Origin: Methanococcoides sp.
GTDB lineage: Archaea > Halobacteriota > Methanosarcinia > Methanosarcinales > Methanosarcinaceae
Direction of reading: 5' to 3'
Length of the DNA stretch: 64,000 nt
Assembly: GCA_021108275.1 (NCBI GenBank)
Contig: JAIORD010000033.1
Location: forward strand, 1-64,000
The translations under genes were made by a program, and so were the position numbers. The notes beneath the pieces were generated by a model. The model saw only the letters and a list, made by a program, of their open reading frames with translations, made no database searches and was not told where the DNA came from. This document shows positions 54,986-63,755 of this stretch, in pieces. Every line of letters starts with the position of its first letter. Position 1 is the stretch's first letter.

Positions 54986-57004
54986 TCAATATTTCCATAA
55001 ATCCACTGGCAAATTGTTATTCAGCTTTTCAACCATTCGTTCCATTTTGACTTTTTTCTGAAGTATAATTTGTTGATGAGTTTTTGTGCTGTCTTGAGAA
55101 TATTGGTATAAAATCTCTCTAAGAAGGTTTCCGGCAAGATTCTCTGCTTTCATTACATAATATGGTAAAATATTATTGTCGAAATGGGCATTGTGTACAA
55201 TGAAATTTCGATATCTATAAATTAATAATAAATCTTGTTTAATTTGTTTTAACCTTCTTTCTACTTCTGATTTCATAAATACATTATCACCATAAAGATT
55301 GGCTGCAAACTCAATTTTATCTTTAACTGCCTTTCTTGTAACATGAGGAGTTAACAAATTGAGATTTTGGATAAAATCTCTCAAATCAATTTCTATGTTT
55401 TCTTTTCGAGGATAAAGTTTGCACTTTATAAGACATTCCTGAGGTATATCTAAACTATTTTCCACGTCATATTTTGGATTTATACTCTGATGACACAAAT
55501 TTAGATTATCTAGATAATCATAAGTCTCGTAGGCAACATTTTTCAAACTATAAGATAATTCAATGAAGGGCACTAGTTCTTCAATCAGAACAAATTTTTC
55601 TTCTTTATCTTTGTTTTTGTCTTTGAACACAATGTTTTCATTTTTAGAATCAAAAGTCAACAAATTTTCGATCACAATCCAATAATTAAGTAATTTGTCT
55701 TCTATTACATTTGTTTCAAAAGCTTTTCTGTACCAATGTAGAGAATAGATTAATTTTGAAGAAAAATGGGACTTAGCTATATTCTCGCTAAATAAAAAAT
55801 TCTTTAAAGATATGAAATATTCTTCATTTGTTTCACTAATTAAGGATGATTTACTTAAATCAAATGAGTTTCTATCCTTCATAAATTTCATGCCGTCAGA
55901 TGTAAAACTGCTAGACATGCGTAGATCATCACAATCAATAAGATAAAACTTATTGATTTTTACACGAAGTGGTGTTTCTGAAAGTATATGTAATCTAATA
56001 ATGTCTAATGATTTTTCAATACTTTCTAATGCTTGCTTTTTTGCAGATTCAAAATCCCTATACTTGATTTTTACAGCTGCATTAACAAATGAAGGGTCGT
56101 TTTCATCATAAAAGTCATATTTCATTTCATCAAAATTGTCATATGTTTTTTCAAAAATTTTTCCAGATTTAAAATTGTCTTCATTTTTGGGCGAATAAAA
56201 GTTTACTTCTCCCACATTTATGTCTACATCGCCTTTTAGCCCTTCAATATGAAATATCCCATAACCATCAGATAATTCTTTATCAAAATAAAATTTAAGC
56301 TTGTCAATTCGATCAGAAATACTAAGAGAATCGATTTCAGCTTTCAAATCCTCATTATAAGCATTTTTATCAAATGAATCCTCTTTAACATAATCATTTG
56401 TATTCAAAGAGGTTGGATACTTAGTATTTACAAAATTGCCAGTATCTCGATTAATAATCTTGTATTTACTAAATATACTTTCAGGAATAGTTTTTATTTT
56501 TTCAATACTATAACCGAGTATAATTAATTCAATTATCAAATTTAATGACAACAAATACATTTGCTCGTTGTCTTGATCATTCGATTGAGTATCCAGAACT
56601 ATCTCTTTTAAACAATCACAAGATTCATTGAAATACTTTCCATTTCGGAAAGATTCCATTGTTTGCTCACATAGTATTATAAAATACTCAAGCCTTTTTG
56701 ATTGACAAGCTAAATCCTTCCTAATCAATGTAAAATCAGTATTGAATGATTTTTTAATCACAACATCTTTTTCTAAAAAATAATTTAATACATCTAAAAA
56801 ATAAAAATTATTGCGACTCCTTTTTAATTTATTAAACTTTATTTCGTCTATTAGATTCATTAGAAGTAGATGTGGATTTATCAAGTCCTTGTCATATGCT
56901 TCCTTGCTGAAATCTTCAATTATTTCTTCCCACAAGTCAACCCAGTATTTAGTTTTCTCAGTAATTTCATCCTCTTGATAACCAGCCCAAAACTGAAGAT
57001 TCAT
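54986..57004 (-). CDS. Large HEPN-domain protein, defence candidate
   Basis: 672 aa, soluble, with no membrane segment. The C-terminal domain contains LLLIYRYRNFIVHNAHFD: R599-x4-H604 fits the R-x4-6-H active-site motif of HEPN RNases (Apea-like). Upstream, SLHWYRKAFETNVIEDKLLNYWIVIENLL is the typical helix of that fold. The N-terminal 400 residues are not recognised. Such proteins often serve in abortive defence. AT-rich like its island neighbours. Confidence 0.6.
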   Translation of the reverse strand: MNLQFWAGYQEDEITEKTKYWVDLWEEIIEDFSKEAYDKDLINPHLLLMNLIDEIKFNKLKRSRNNFYFLDVLNYFLEKDVVIKKSFNTDFTLIRKDLACQSKRLEYFIILCEQTMESFRNGKYFNESCDCLKEIVLDTQSNDQDNEQMYLLSLNLIIELIILGYSIEKIKTIPESIFSKYKIINRDTGNFVNTKYPTSLNTNDYVKEDSFDKNAYNEDLKAEIDSLSISDRIDKLKFYFDKELSDGYGIFHIEGLKGDVDINVGEVNFYSPKNEDNFKSGKIFEKTYDNFDEMKYDFYDENDPSFVNAAVKIKYRDFESAKKQALESIEKSLDIIRLHILSETPLRVKINKFYLIDCDDLRMSSSFTSDGMKFMKDRNSFDLSKSSLISETNEEYFISLKNFLFSENIAKSHFSSKLIYSLHWYRKAFETNVIEDKLLNYWIVIENLLTFDSKNENIVFKDKNKDKEEKFVLIEELVPFIELSYSLKNVAYETYDYLDNLNLCHQSINPKYDVENSLDIPQECLIKCKLYPRKENIEIDLRDFIQNLNLLTPHVTRKAVKDKIEFAANLYGDNVFMKSEVERRLKQIKQDLLLIYRYRNFIVHNAHFDNNILPYYVMKAENLAGNLLREILYQYSQDSTKTHQQIILQKKVKMERMVEKLNNNLPVDLWKY

Positions 57005-57097
57005 ATCATGCTATATAGCTCAGCAACTATTTATAGTATTTTAAGAAGCCTCAAAGATAACAAAGTCAGTTTGTAACTATGAAGAGAATCTCATATA

Positions 57098-57225
57098 TCA
57101 ACTCTTTACCCATATCTCCAACCTATTCCTCACATGAGCATTCAGGCTAAACGGCTTCTCACTCTCAGCATTCTGCTTCATGTAATGCAAAGTACCTTTA
57201 GAGAACCCCATTTTCTTCCAGTATG
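57098..57225 (-). pseudogene. Relic of casposase C-terminal HTH domain
   Basis: Minus strand reads WKKMGFSKGTLHYMKQNA...KPFSLNAHVRNRLEIWVKS and a stop, closely matching the tail of the intact casposase. Everything upstream of the HTH is lost. Confidence 0.85.
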
Positions 57226-57238
57226 AATAAGAAATACT

Positions 57239-57254
57239 AGGTATCTTTTCAAAC
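57239..57254. repeat. 16-bp direct repeat, right copy
   Basis: AGGTATCTTTTCAAAC, same as 45875-45890. It lies 14 bp from the broken end of the casposase relic. Confidence 0.45.
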
Positions 57255-57300
57255 ATTAGAATAAAGTACTATTACACTCTTCTTTTTTTGGTGTTGTGTT

Positions 57301-57903
57301 GTGAAATATAGGACTAAAAAGCAAATAAAAAGTTATGCAATCATAGGAATCATATTTTTTGCAGGAATGTTTATAGGCACTGCTTATGGAAATGACATTA
57401 AGCAAATAATTACAGATTTAGACATGCCACAAATGGATTATCCTAATAATAAAAAATATTCTGTTGAAGTGATTAGTGTAAAAGAAGATTCATTCAGAAC
57501 AGCGTTTGGATCGGAAGATATTGATGATGTAAAAATAAAAATAACAAATAATGGTGATGACAGTATTAAGCTTAGCCTTAAAAAACATGGCATTGTTTAC
57601 GACGATAGTCACCAACAAGGAATTTTAACAACTACTATGAGTATATCCGTGCCAAACAAATACTTAGATTGGGATGATCCTGAATATTATGGATACTTCA
57701 CCTTGTTCCCAGGTGGTAGCACAACACTTGATTTAGCATTTTCAAAAATAGACAAAACATCTGATCCAAAGTTAGTTCTTTCCTTCATAGAAAATCCAGA
57801 TGTTGAAATAACAGATGTCGGAACACTTATTCCAAATATAGATATAAGTGGACATGAAGATGAATATATAATTCCGCTTGAACCGTATTTTTACAAGTTT
57901 TGA
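57301..57903 (+). CDS. Membrane-anchored extracellular protein of unknown function
   Basis: 200 aa, GTG start. Basic N-terminus then a single helix (AIIGIIFFAGMFIGTAY) and a beta-rich outer domain (VKIKITNNGDDSIKLSLKKHG, FPGGSTTLDLAF) like small Ig-like folds. No known family. Only the helix and domain type can be supported. Confidence 0.6.
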   Translation: MKYRTKKQIKSYAIIGIIFFAGMFIGTAYGNDIKQIITDLDMPQMDYPNNKKYSVEVISVKEDSFRTAFGSEDIDDVKIKITNNGDDSIKLSLKKHGIVYDDSHQQGILTTTMSISVPNKYLDWDDPEYYGYFTLFPGGSTTLDLAFSKIDKTSDPKLVLSFIENPDVEITDVGTLIPNIDISGHEDEYIIPLEPYFYKF

Positions 57904-57925
57904 GACGAGAGTATATTAGAAGTGT

Positions 57926-58000
57926 GGGAATTTATCACATTGCTTTGATTCCCCATGCTTCGAAATCCATATTATATCTTACGGATTGTTACATTTGCTT
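57926..58000. repeat. ~75-bp direct repeat, left copy
   Basis: TTTATCACATTGCTTTGATT and the following bases match 59479-59551 with few differences. Its right part encodes, on the minus strand, the last eight residues (ANVTIRKI) and stop of the small basic protein at 59524, so it is a copy of that gene's 3' end. Confidence 0.8.
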
Positions 58001-58081
58001 GTATGGCATAGTTATGGAGTCTTATAATTATTGAGTATGGGTTATTGAAACAATCGTGAAATTTAAAGAGTGGTGATGAAC

Positions 58082-59446
58082 ATGGGTGTAATGGATAGGG
58101 ATTATAGTAGTAATGATAAAGGGAACTTGCGCCCCTATGGTGAAGATACTAAGAATAGAAGAAAATGTTTCTATTGCGGCACAATTCCAGATAGCACAAA
58201 GAACCGTCGCTATACAGGAGGAAGAATGGACATCATGGAAGGTGTCCCCCAATTCCTTTTTAAATGTCATAGGTGTGGACATTCATACTGTGAAAAACAC
58301 AGATTGCCAGAACAACACGAATGTATTGGATTACCACAGAATATTAAAAAAATGAATAGAATGGTTAATAACATTCTTACAGAAAACGAAAAAGAAACTC
58401 TCAAAAACAACGAAACAATACTAATCAATGTCTCAAAGGATTCTACATATCAGAATCAAACAGCGAAAGCTAATGATTTTGAAAAAAAGAAGAAAATGGT
58501 TAATTCAATCTTGACAGAAAACGAAAAGACAATTGCTTCTCATAAAAATAAAAAACAATCGAAAGTAAACAATTCAGTCAAGAAAACAAATACTACGAAA
58601 AGCAATGTTTCAGAAGAACCAAAACTTCATAGTAAAACGATAAATACGAATTTTGAAAAAAAGAAGAAAATGGTCAATGAAATCTTGACAGAAAACGAGG
58701 TTAAGATTGCACATAATAATGATAATTCTGAAAATAAAAACAAAAAAACAAAAGGCAAATACAAGCATAATAGTGATGAAAATAAATTAAATAATCAGAA
58801 AGAAAAAACATGGTATTCTACTAAAAGACTATTGGCCGCAATGCTGATCTTTGTTGTCCTTATGAGTGGTTCTTACATCGTATTTACAAATATAGGTGAT
58901 TTTTCATTATGGGATTCTTATGAATCCATAGATGTTCCATCAATACAATTTATTAAGGCATCCGGTGAACCAATCGTATTAGTTGATAATGAATTTGCTC
59001 ATGACGTAACATGGGATGAGTTAATTACTTTTATAAAATCAGATGATACTGATCAAATTGTGTATAATGATGGTAGTTTTATTTGTGGAGATTTTGCAGA
59101 AAGACTACACAACAATGCAGAAAAAGCAGGAATACAATCTGCTTTCGTATCAATTGATTTCTATGATGATGTAAATGGACATGCATTAAATGCCTTTGAA
59201 ACTACAGATAAAGGATTAGTATATGTTGATTGTACTGGTCCAACGCAACCAATTGGAGAATTGGACAGTTACGATAAAATAGGATATATTGAAGTTGGGG
59301 AAGAATATGGTCTTATTTCTGCATATTATACAAAGGATCCAACATATACATTCTACGAAAATAGGAACAAAAATATGAGAGGGTTCTTTGAAAGTCCAGG
59401 AACCATTAAATCAGTTAATATATATTGGACTCAAAACTCGTTTTAA
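58082..59446 (+). CDS. AN1-like zinc finger, membrane helix and transglutaminase-like domain
   Basis: 454 aa from the ATG at 58082, which follows GGTGATG. Residues 29-81 fit an AN1-type finger (C29, C32, C62, C65, C70, H73, H79, C81). Three copies of a KKKMVNxILTENE motif follow at about 88, 133 and 191 in a lysine/asparagine-rich region. One membrane helix lies at 249-268. The outer domain has C335 (SFICGDFAE), H367 (NGHALNAF) and D383 (VYVDCTG), the triad of transglutaminase-like proteases. The combination is unfamiliar to me; substrate unknown. Confidence 0.72.
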   Translation: MGVMDRDYSSNDKGNLRPYGEDTKNRRKCFYCGTIPDSTKNRRYTGGRMDIMEGVPQFLFKCHRCGHSYCEKHRLPEQHECIGLPQNIKKMNRMVNNILTENEKETLKNNETILINVSKDSTYQNQTAKANDFEKKKKMVNSILTENEKTIASHKNKKQSKVNNSVKKTNTTKSNVSEEPKLHSKTINTNFEKKKKMVNEILTENEVKIAHNNDNSENKNKKTKGKYKHNSDENKLNNQKEKTWYSTKRLLAAMLIFVVLMSGSYIVFTNIGDFSLWDSYESIDVPSIQFIKASGEPIVLVDNEFAHDVTWDELITFIKSDDTDQIVYNDGSFICGDFAERLHNNAEKAGIQSAFVSIDFYDDVNGHALNAFETTDKGLVYVDCTGPTQPIGELDSYDKIGYIEVGEEYGLISAYYTKDPTYTFYENRNKNMRGFFESPGTIKSVNIYWTQNSF

Positions 59447-59478
59447 TATTATTTTTGTATATTGAATAAAAAAAGAAT

Positions 59479-59551
59479 GGGATTTATCACATTGCTTTGA
59501 TTCCCCATCCTTCTAAATAAATTTTATATCTTACGAATTGTTACATTTGCC
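59479..59551. repeat. ~75-bp direct repeat, right copy
   Basis: Partner of 57926-58000; together they frame the AN1/transglutaminase gene. Confidence 0.8.
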
Positions 59552-59718
59552 TTTGGTGCTTTCCTCTTTGTGTCACGTTTTAGCTTATCTGCTGTTGTCT
59601 TTGATAGCTTACCGCTTCGCATTGTGATGCTTGCAGTTACTACATATCGTGTTGTTGCCTTCCGTGTGGCTTTCTTTGTGGTCTTATGTGTCGTTCTTTT
59701 AACCGTTCTTTTTACCAT
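59524..59718 (-). CDS. Small lysine/threonine-rich basic protein
   Basis: 64 aa, MVKRTVKRTTHKTTKKATRK at the N-terminus, then a short beta-like region (YVVTASITMRS, KANVTIRKI). Very basic, so nucleic-acid binding is likely. Small basic proteins of this kind occur in archaeal viruses and plasmids. No family recognised. Confidence 0.55.
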   Translation of the reverse strand: MVKRTVKRTTHKTTKKATRKATTRYVVTASITMRSGKLSKTTADKLKRDTKRKAPKANVTIRKI

Positions 59719-60028
59719 GTTCTATCCACCTGTGTTATGATGTGGTAATTGTAATCGGTCACACACAGCGTTATACGAGCCAAAATAAAGCACATAGCGA
59801 CGCTTTTATTACGCAATTGACTTGTACCATGCATGTAATTATGCCGTTTTTTAGTTTGTAATCCTTTTTTGATTGAAGTTATTAGAAATTAAGAAAATGT
59901 AGATGTGATATGTGACAGGGATCTGGCAAAGCAAGCAAACAAGGAATAGGTGATTAATGATCCCTGCCACGATAGGGGATATAATTAGGAGTTGGAAGTA
60001 AGGGATTACTCCCCTACATTTTCCGAGT
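59719..60028. other. Non-coding stretch with inverted repeat
   Basis: About 310 bp. CAGGGATC near 59917 and GATCCCTG near 59959 form 8-bp arms; a structured RNA or regulatory site is possible. No gene is supportable. Confidence 0.4.
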
Positions 60029-60220
60029 TTATTCTTTCTTGAAGTACATAATAGAACTCAAAACAATTCCAACAATACTAATAACGGCTGCAAGCGAGAT
60101 CATTCCACCAACGCTGCCCCAAAGGTCAGCACCGGTTGCGATGTCAGTATTTGTTGTAGAGTTCCACTGACTGTCGGCTGCAAGATCTCCGGTTGCAGCA
60201 TCTACTTCTGATCCTATCAT
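60029..60220 (-). CDS. Small single-pass membrane protein, possibly virion-like
   Basis: 63 aa: a polar, Asp/Thr/Asn-rich outer part followed by one long helix (GGMISLAAVISIVGIVLSSIMYFKK) and a basic end. This layout resembles small membrane coat proteins of some viruses, but it is not diagnostic. Its ATG overlaps the stop of a 16-codon ORF (60218-60267). Confidence 0.5.
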   Translation of the reverse strand: MIGSEVDAATGDLAADSQWNSTTNTDIATGADLWGSVGGMISLAAVISIVGIVLSSIMYFKKE

Positions 60221-60267
60221 AGGGCCCCAATTGATGCTCCGATTAGCTGATTAAATCCATCTGCCAT
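60217..60267 (-). CDS. Tiny ORF coupled to the membrane protein
   Basis: 16 aa (MADGFNQLIGASIGAL) with a strong ribosome site (GGTGATG) and ATGA overlap with the following gene. Either it couples translation, or a frameshift has cut one longer protein in two. Confidence 0.35.
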   Translation of the reverse strand: MADGFNQLIGASIGAL

Positions 60268-60591
60268 ATTTTCATCACCACTCTTTTTAAAAGAGGTTAC
60301 GATACAATAAATAACTAAAGGTTATAATCCAATGTAATTATTATTACTAAGGGTTATTATAACATATTCGGTTATGCATGTGAAACACATCTACTCAAGG
60401 GTGACATTCTTGCGGTCCAACTAGCACAACCTGGACCAATAAACAAAAAGGCGATTTTAAAACCCGTCACGAAGATTTAATTTGAAATTAATAGTAATGT
60501 ATGCATTTTGCATGAAAATGGCAATATAATGTTGAAAATGAAAAAAATAGATACAATTTCACTATGAAGATCATAATAAAACACTGAAATC

Positions 60592-60903
60592 CCAACTATT
60601 CCAACTATTCCAACTATTCCAACTATTCCAACTTCGATTCCAACTTAAAAATCTCACATAAACGCAATCGGATGTATGTTTTTATGTGATTGATTCCAAC
60701 TTCATTGCATTGTTTACTCTCTACTTCTTTTTTATCTATTTTTATCTCTTTTTTATGGTGATTATACAGTATTATAAAGTCTTTTTTTCTTTGAAGTAAA
60801 CAATAGAGAATTAAGTTGGAATACATCACTAAAAAACGCACACAGCACACTCGGTTCCAACATCAAAAACGAAGTTGGAATTTCAGCGTGCCGAAGTTGG
60901 AAC
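60592..60903. repeat. Iteron-like cluster, putative replication origin
   Basis: Four tandem CCAACTATT units at 60592-60627, then single copies of ATTCCAACTT-like sites at about 60632, 60693 and 60853, and in inverted orientation (AAGTTGGAAT) at 60813, 60872 and 60894. The region is non-coding (60268-60989), AT-rich and next to the replication gene, the usual place for an origin. Confidence 0.5.
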
Positions 60904-60989
60904 GTAAAAAACAACCAAAGTCTAAATTGCCAATATTTCCCAATCAAAAAAGAAGAAAAAAAACGGTATTCTGAATAAAAAAGATAGTA

Positions 60990-63299
60990 TTATGCAAAAG
61001 CAATATTTGCATAAACTTGGTATTTCGTTGTATCGGATGGTGATAGTGTTCTTTTCGATGTTGACGTTTTTATACCAACTGTTTTGCATGCTGGCATAAA
61101 CTTCTTTTTAAATGAGTTTGCATGCATCAATGTAATACCTCGATCCTTACAAAATATTATATATTCTGCATACACTGCGTCTTTCCCTATAAATTCGTAT
61201 TCACGCTGTGCGATATGTTCCTCTATGAACATTGTTATAGGATCTGCTAATTCTTCCCACTTTGTCCTTATGTCCTCGTTGGTGTTCTCTGTAGAGAATG
61301 CGGAATTTTTTAATACAGTCTGTAACCCTTTGATTGCTTTATTGAGTATTCCTGATTTTTCAGCATCATTTAGACATTTGTCTGCAATGTGTACATCTCT
61401 TTCACTTGATCCCCTGAATCTATTAGGGAACATTAAGAAAATCCATCTATCAAAGAATCCAACACTTAGGTCTTTTGATTTCGGCATTTCATTAATTGCA
61501 AATGCCATTTTTGCATGATTTATAAAACTGAATGGAGCACCATACTTCACATCACAATCTATTCTATCTCTTCCACATCCCTTTTTAAATCCTTCTGTGT
61601 TGTTTATGCTGTTGTTTCCCATATCTCCGCATATATTTCCTAACTTCCCATACAAACCTGCGATTCTGAATGGGTGTTTCTCTTGGTCGGATATTTGTTC
61701 AAGGCTCATTTGTGATGTGTTCTTCCCACCTAAAAACTCTGTCATAATGTGTATAAGTGTACCTTTTCCATTACCACCTTCACCGATGAGCATTAACGCC
61801 TTTTCTAATGGATATTCCATATAAAGAGAGTAACCAATCCATTCAAATACAAAATATACCTGATCTTGTATCGAACGCCCACCATCTGGCAAAAACAATG
61901 AATTTAAGAATCCATCAAAGTTATGGCATGTTGCTTTTGGATCATACTTAACATCAACGAAAACGGTTATTATCTTACTTGGTGTATGTGGTTCAAGTAC
62001 ACCCGTGCATACGTTTAATATCCCATTCCTTACAACTATTTCACATGGATTCTTATTTACGTCTTCCCTGCTGATGTGTGAGCAATCCTCGATGTATGAT
62101 AATACTGATGATACATACCCTGCATCTGCTTCCTTCAAGTCCTTAGGATCTTCCACATCATCCTGCATTTTTATAAACGTCTCTCTTATGATCTCCTTCA
62201 AGTCCAATGCGTTTTTTCTTGTTTTGATATTATTATAGACACCATTTTGATATAGGTAAAATTCTAATGAATCTTCCATTACAATTGTAGGGTGTGTCCT
62301 CAATATTTCCCTTGCACATTTTGGTGCTGTTATTATCTTTTTATCTTCCCCTTTGCTGTTGCCTTTGTCCTTCGATTTTGCAATTGGTCTTCCTGTTGCT
62401 TTTTCACCTGTTACATAGAATTGTGATAATACTACATCTGCTTTGATCGATTCGGTTTTTGCGGTTGCTTTTTGATTTACATGGCTTATTTCATACATTG
62501 ATTGCTTTTCATCATACGAGTTACCAAACATCATCATACATGCAAGTACCAATTCTTCCGTTGTTGCCCCATTTGCTTTAAGCTCTGCGAATAAATACAA
62601 TGACCTTTGTCTTCCATCACTATTCCGGAATACGCTTAGATCGTGGTACAGTGGGTTTGGGATGTTCTGTTTGTCCTCATCCTTGTCTAATGTATCCTCA
62701 TCAAATATCATCTTCCATAATGTTGAAAATGTTGGCCTGCACCTATTCAAAGACATTTGTAATGCCTTGTATGTATCTTTTGTTTCATTCAATCTACGAA
62801 TCACTACACTTGGCATCTCTGGTCTTTTTGCAATGTCACCCGTAAGCATGTAAATATCCCCACTGGCATGGGTTGAAGGTGACATAACAACATTGCCTGC
62901 TTCCCCTAACCAATCCATCCCTAACGCTTTAGCATGTGTTAATTTGAATGATTTATCATATTTGAATAACCAATGCCATCGGCCATTTGTACGCTTTTGT
63001 TTGATCCATCCAGAAGTATCAACGCCTAACAGTATGTTTTCCCACATTCCCTTTATGTACCAATCAACGTCAATTACCATTAAATCAGAAGCCTTGCCAC
63101 ATACTGCACCAATATTAAGCCCCTTTTTTTCATAGTATAGTTCAATTTCTTTGTCGGATTGTGGATCTGTTATCTTTGACCATCCCTTTTTAATAGGATT
63201 TTTGCCCGGACTTGTCTTAATGCTTGTTGGTTTGCTTAATGGATGTGTTATGATCCCTGCATCACGATATTTTAATGCAGCTTCCGCTAAGGTGTTCAT
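60990..63299 (-). CDS. PrimPol and SF3 helicase replication protein
   Basis: 769 aa. The N-terminal bifunctional primase-polymerase domain shows MVIDVDW (D77, D79) and RWHWLFKY (H109). A D5_N-like linker follows, then a superfamily 3 helicase with Walker A GEGGNGKGTL, and a C-terminal winged-helix region (EFIGKDAVYAEYIIFCKDRGI). This is the typical initiator of archaeal and viral replicons. It overlaps the upstream small gene by 4 bp (ATGA). Confidence 0.92.
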   Translation of the reverse strand: MNTLAEAALKYRDAGIITHPLSKPTSIKTSPGKNPIKKGWSKITDPQSDKEIELYYEKKGLNIGAVCGKASDLMVIDVDWYIKGMWENILLGVDTSGWIKQKRTNGRWHWLFKYDKSFKLTHAKALGMDWLGEAGNVVMSPSTHASGDIYMLTGDIAKRPEMPSVVIRRLNETKDTYKALQMSLNRCRPTFSTLWKMIFDEDTLDKDEDKQNIPNPLYHDLSVFRNSDGRQRSLYLFAELKANGATTEELVLACMMMFGNSYDEKQSMYEISHVNQKATAKTESIKADVVLSQFYVTGEKATGRPIAKSKDKGNSKGEDKKIITAPKCAREILRTHPTIVMEDSLEFYLYQNGVYNNIKTRKNALDLKEIIRETFIKMQDDVEDPKDLKEADAGYVSSVLSYIEDCSHISREDVNKNPCEIVVRNGILNVCTGVLEPHTPSKIITVFVDVKYDPKATCHNFDGFLNSLFLPDGGRSIQDQVYFVFEWIGYSLYMEYPLEKALMLIGEGGNGKGTLIHIMTEFLGGKNTSQMSLEQISDQEKHPFRIAGLYGKLGNICGDMGNNSINNTEGFKKGCGRDRIDCDVKYGAPFSFINHAKMAFAINEMPKSKDLSVGFFDRWIFLMFPNRFRGSSERDVHIADKCLNDAEKSGILNKAIKGLQTVLKNSAFSTENTNEDIRTKWEELADPITMFIEEHIAQREYEFIGKDAVYAEYIIFCKDRGITLMHANSFKKKFMPACKTVGIKTSTSKRTLSPSDTTKYQVYANIAFA

Positions 63300-63490
63300 G
63301 CGATCACCTTTGCATTAAAATTCATCCCACCTATTTTGAATGGTGTATAGAAGGTGCTAATATCAACTTCAACTACTTCGATTTCTTCAAAATCCGTTAA
63401 GTATATAAACGATACTGCGTGTTTCTCATGTGGAGTAGCAATATTTTCTTTGTGGTTGTCCTGATCGGCAACCCCATTCACTTTTAACAT
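63296..63490 (-). CDS. Small unknown protein of the replication operon
   Basis: 64 aa, no recognised domain; the C-terminal part is beta-like (SFIYLTDFEEIEVVEVDISTF). Start overlaps the stop of the Cys-rich ORF upstream and its end overlaps the PrimPol gene, so translation is coupled. Confidence 0.6.
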   Translation of the reverse strand: MLKVNGVADQDNHKENIATPHEKHAVSFIYLTDFEEIEVVEVDISTFYTPFKIGGMNFNAKVIA

Positions 63491-63570
63491 GACTTCAACC
63501 CCTTAGCTTGGGCTGTTTCTCTGCACTGATTGAAGCAAGTACATTCTTCGTAAGGTTCGGGTATATTCAT
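63484..63570 (-). CDS. 28-residue Cys-rich protein
   Basis: MNIPEPYEECTCFNQCRETA...KSC has four cysteines (CTC, C, C). ATGA overlap with the upstream gene and overlap of its stop with the next ATG support real translation despite its size. A metal-binding role is conceivable. Confidence 0.5.
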   Translation of the reverse strand: MNIPEPYEECTCFNQCRETAQAKGLKSC

Positions 63571-63755
63571 GCTTCGATCCCCCAATCTGCTTTCACTTGC
63601 TCAACCGTTGTATTCCCTGCTTCTATATCTGCAAGGATTGCATTTACTCGCCTGCGTGCTTCCTGTTCGATTTTAAAAAAGTCTTGATAGAGCTTTGGGA
63701 GATGTTCAACTATATCAGGCGATAGTTCTTTAATGCTGGGTGTTGCATTATTCAT
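63567..63755 (-). CDS. Small helical protein in replicon operon
   Basis: About 62 aa from MNNATPSIKELSP. It is mainly one long helix (LYQDFFKIEQEARRRVNAILADIEAG). The ATG overlaps the end of the AbrB-like gene (ATGAATAA). It may be the partner of the AbrB-like protein. Function unknown. Confidence 0.6.
   Translation of the reverse strand: MNNATPSIKELSPDIVEHLPKLYQDFFKIEQEARRRVNAILADIEAGNTTVEQVKADWGIEA

Larger units (their letters stand above)
54909..57225. mobile_element. Remnant of a second, older casposon
   Basis: Directly after the target duplication a TIR-like sequence begins (GGGTAATAGGTAAC..., 20 of 29 bases as in the first casposon's left end). Inside are a large minus-strand gene and then a casposase tail relic at 57098-57225. 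In the intact casposon too, cargo lies between the cas1 3' end and the TIR, so this remnant is the same design in inverted orientation, with the PolB side lost. Confidence 0.65.

Noticed and set aside
59974-59989. Third casposon TIR (GGGGATATAATTAGG)
   Set aside because: Only the first nine bases resemble the TIR; the inner AAAAACACTACG part and the 14-bp target are absent.
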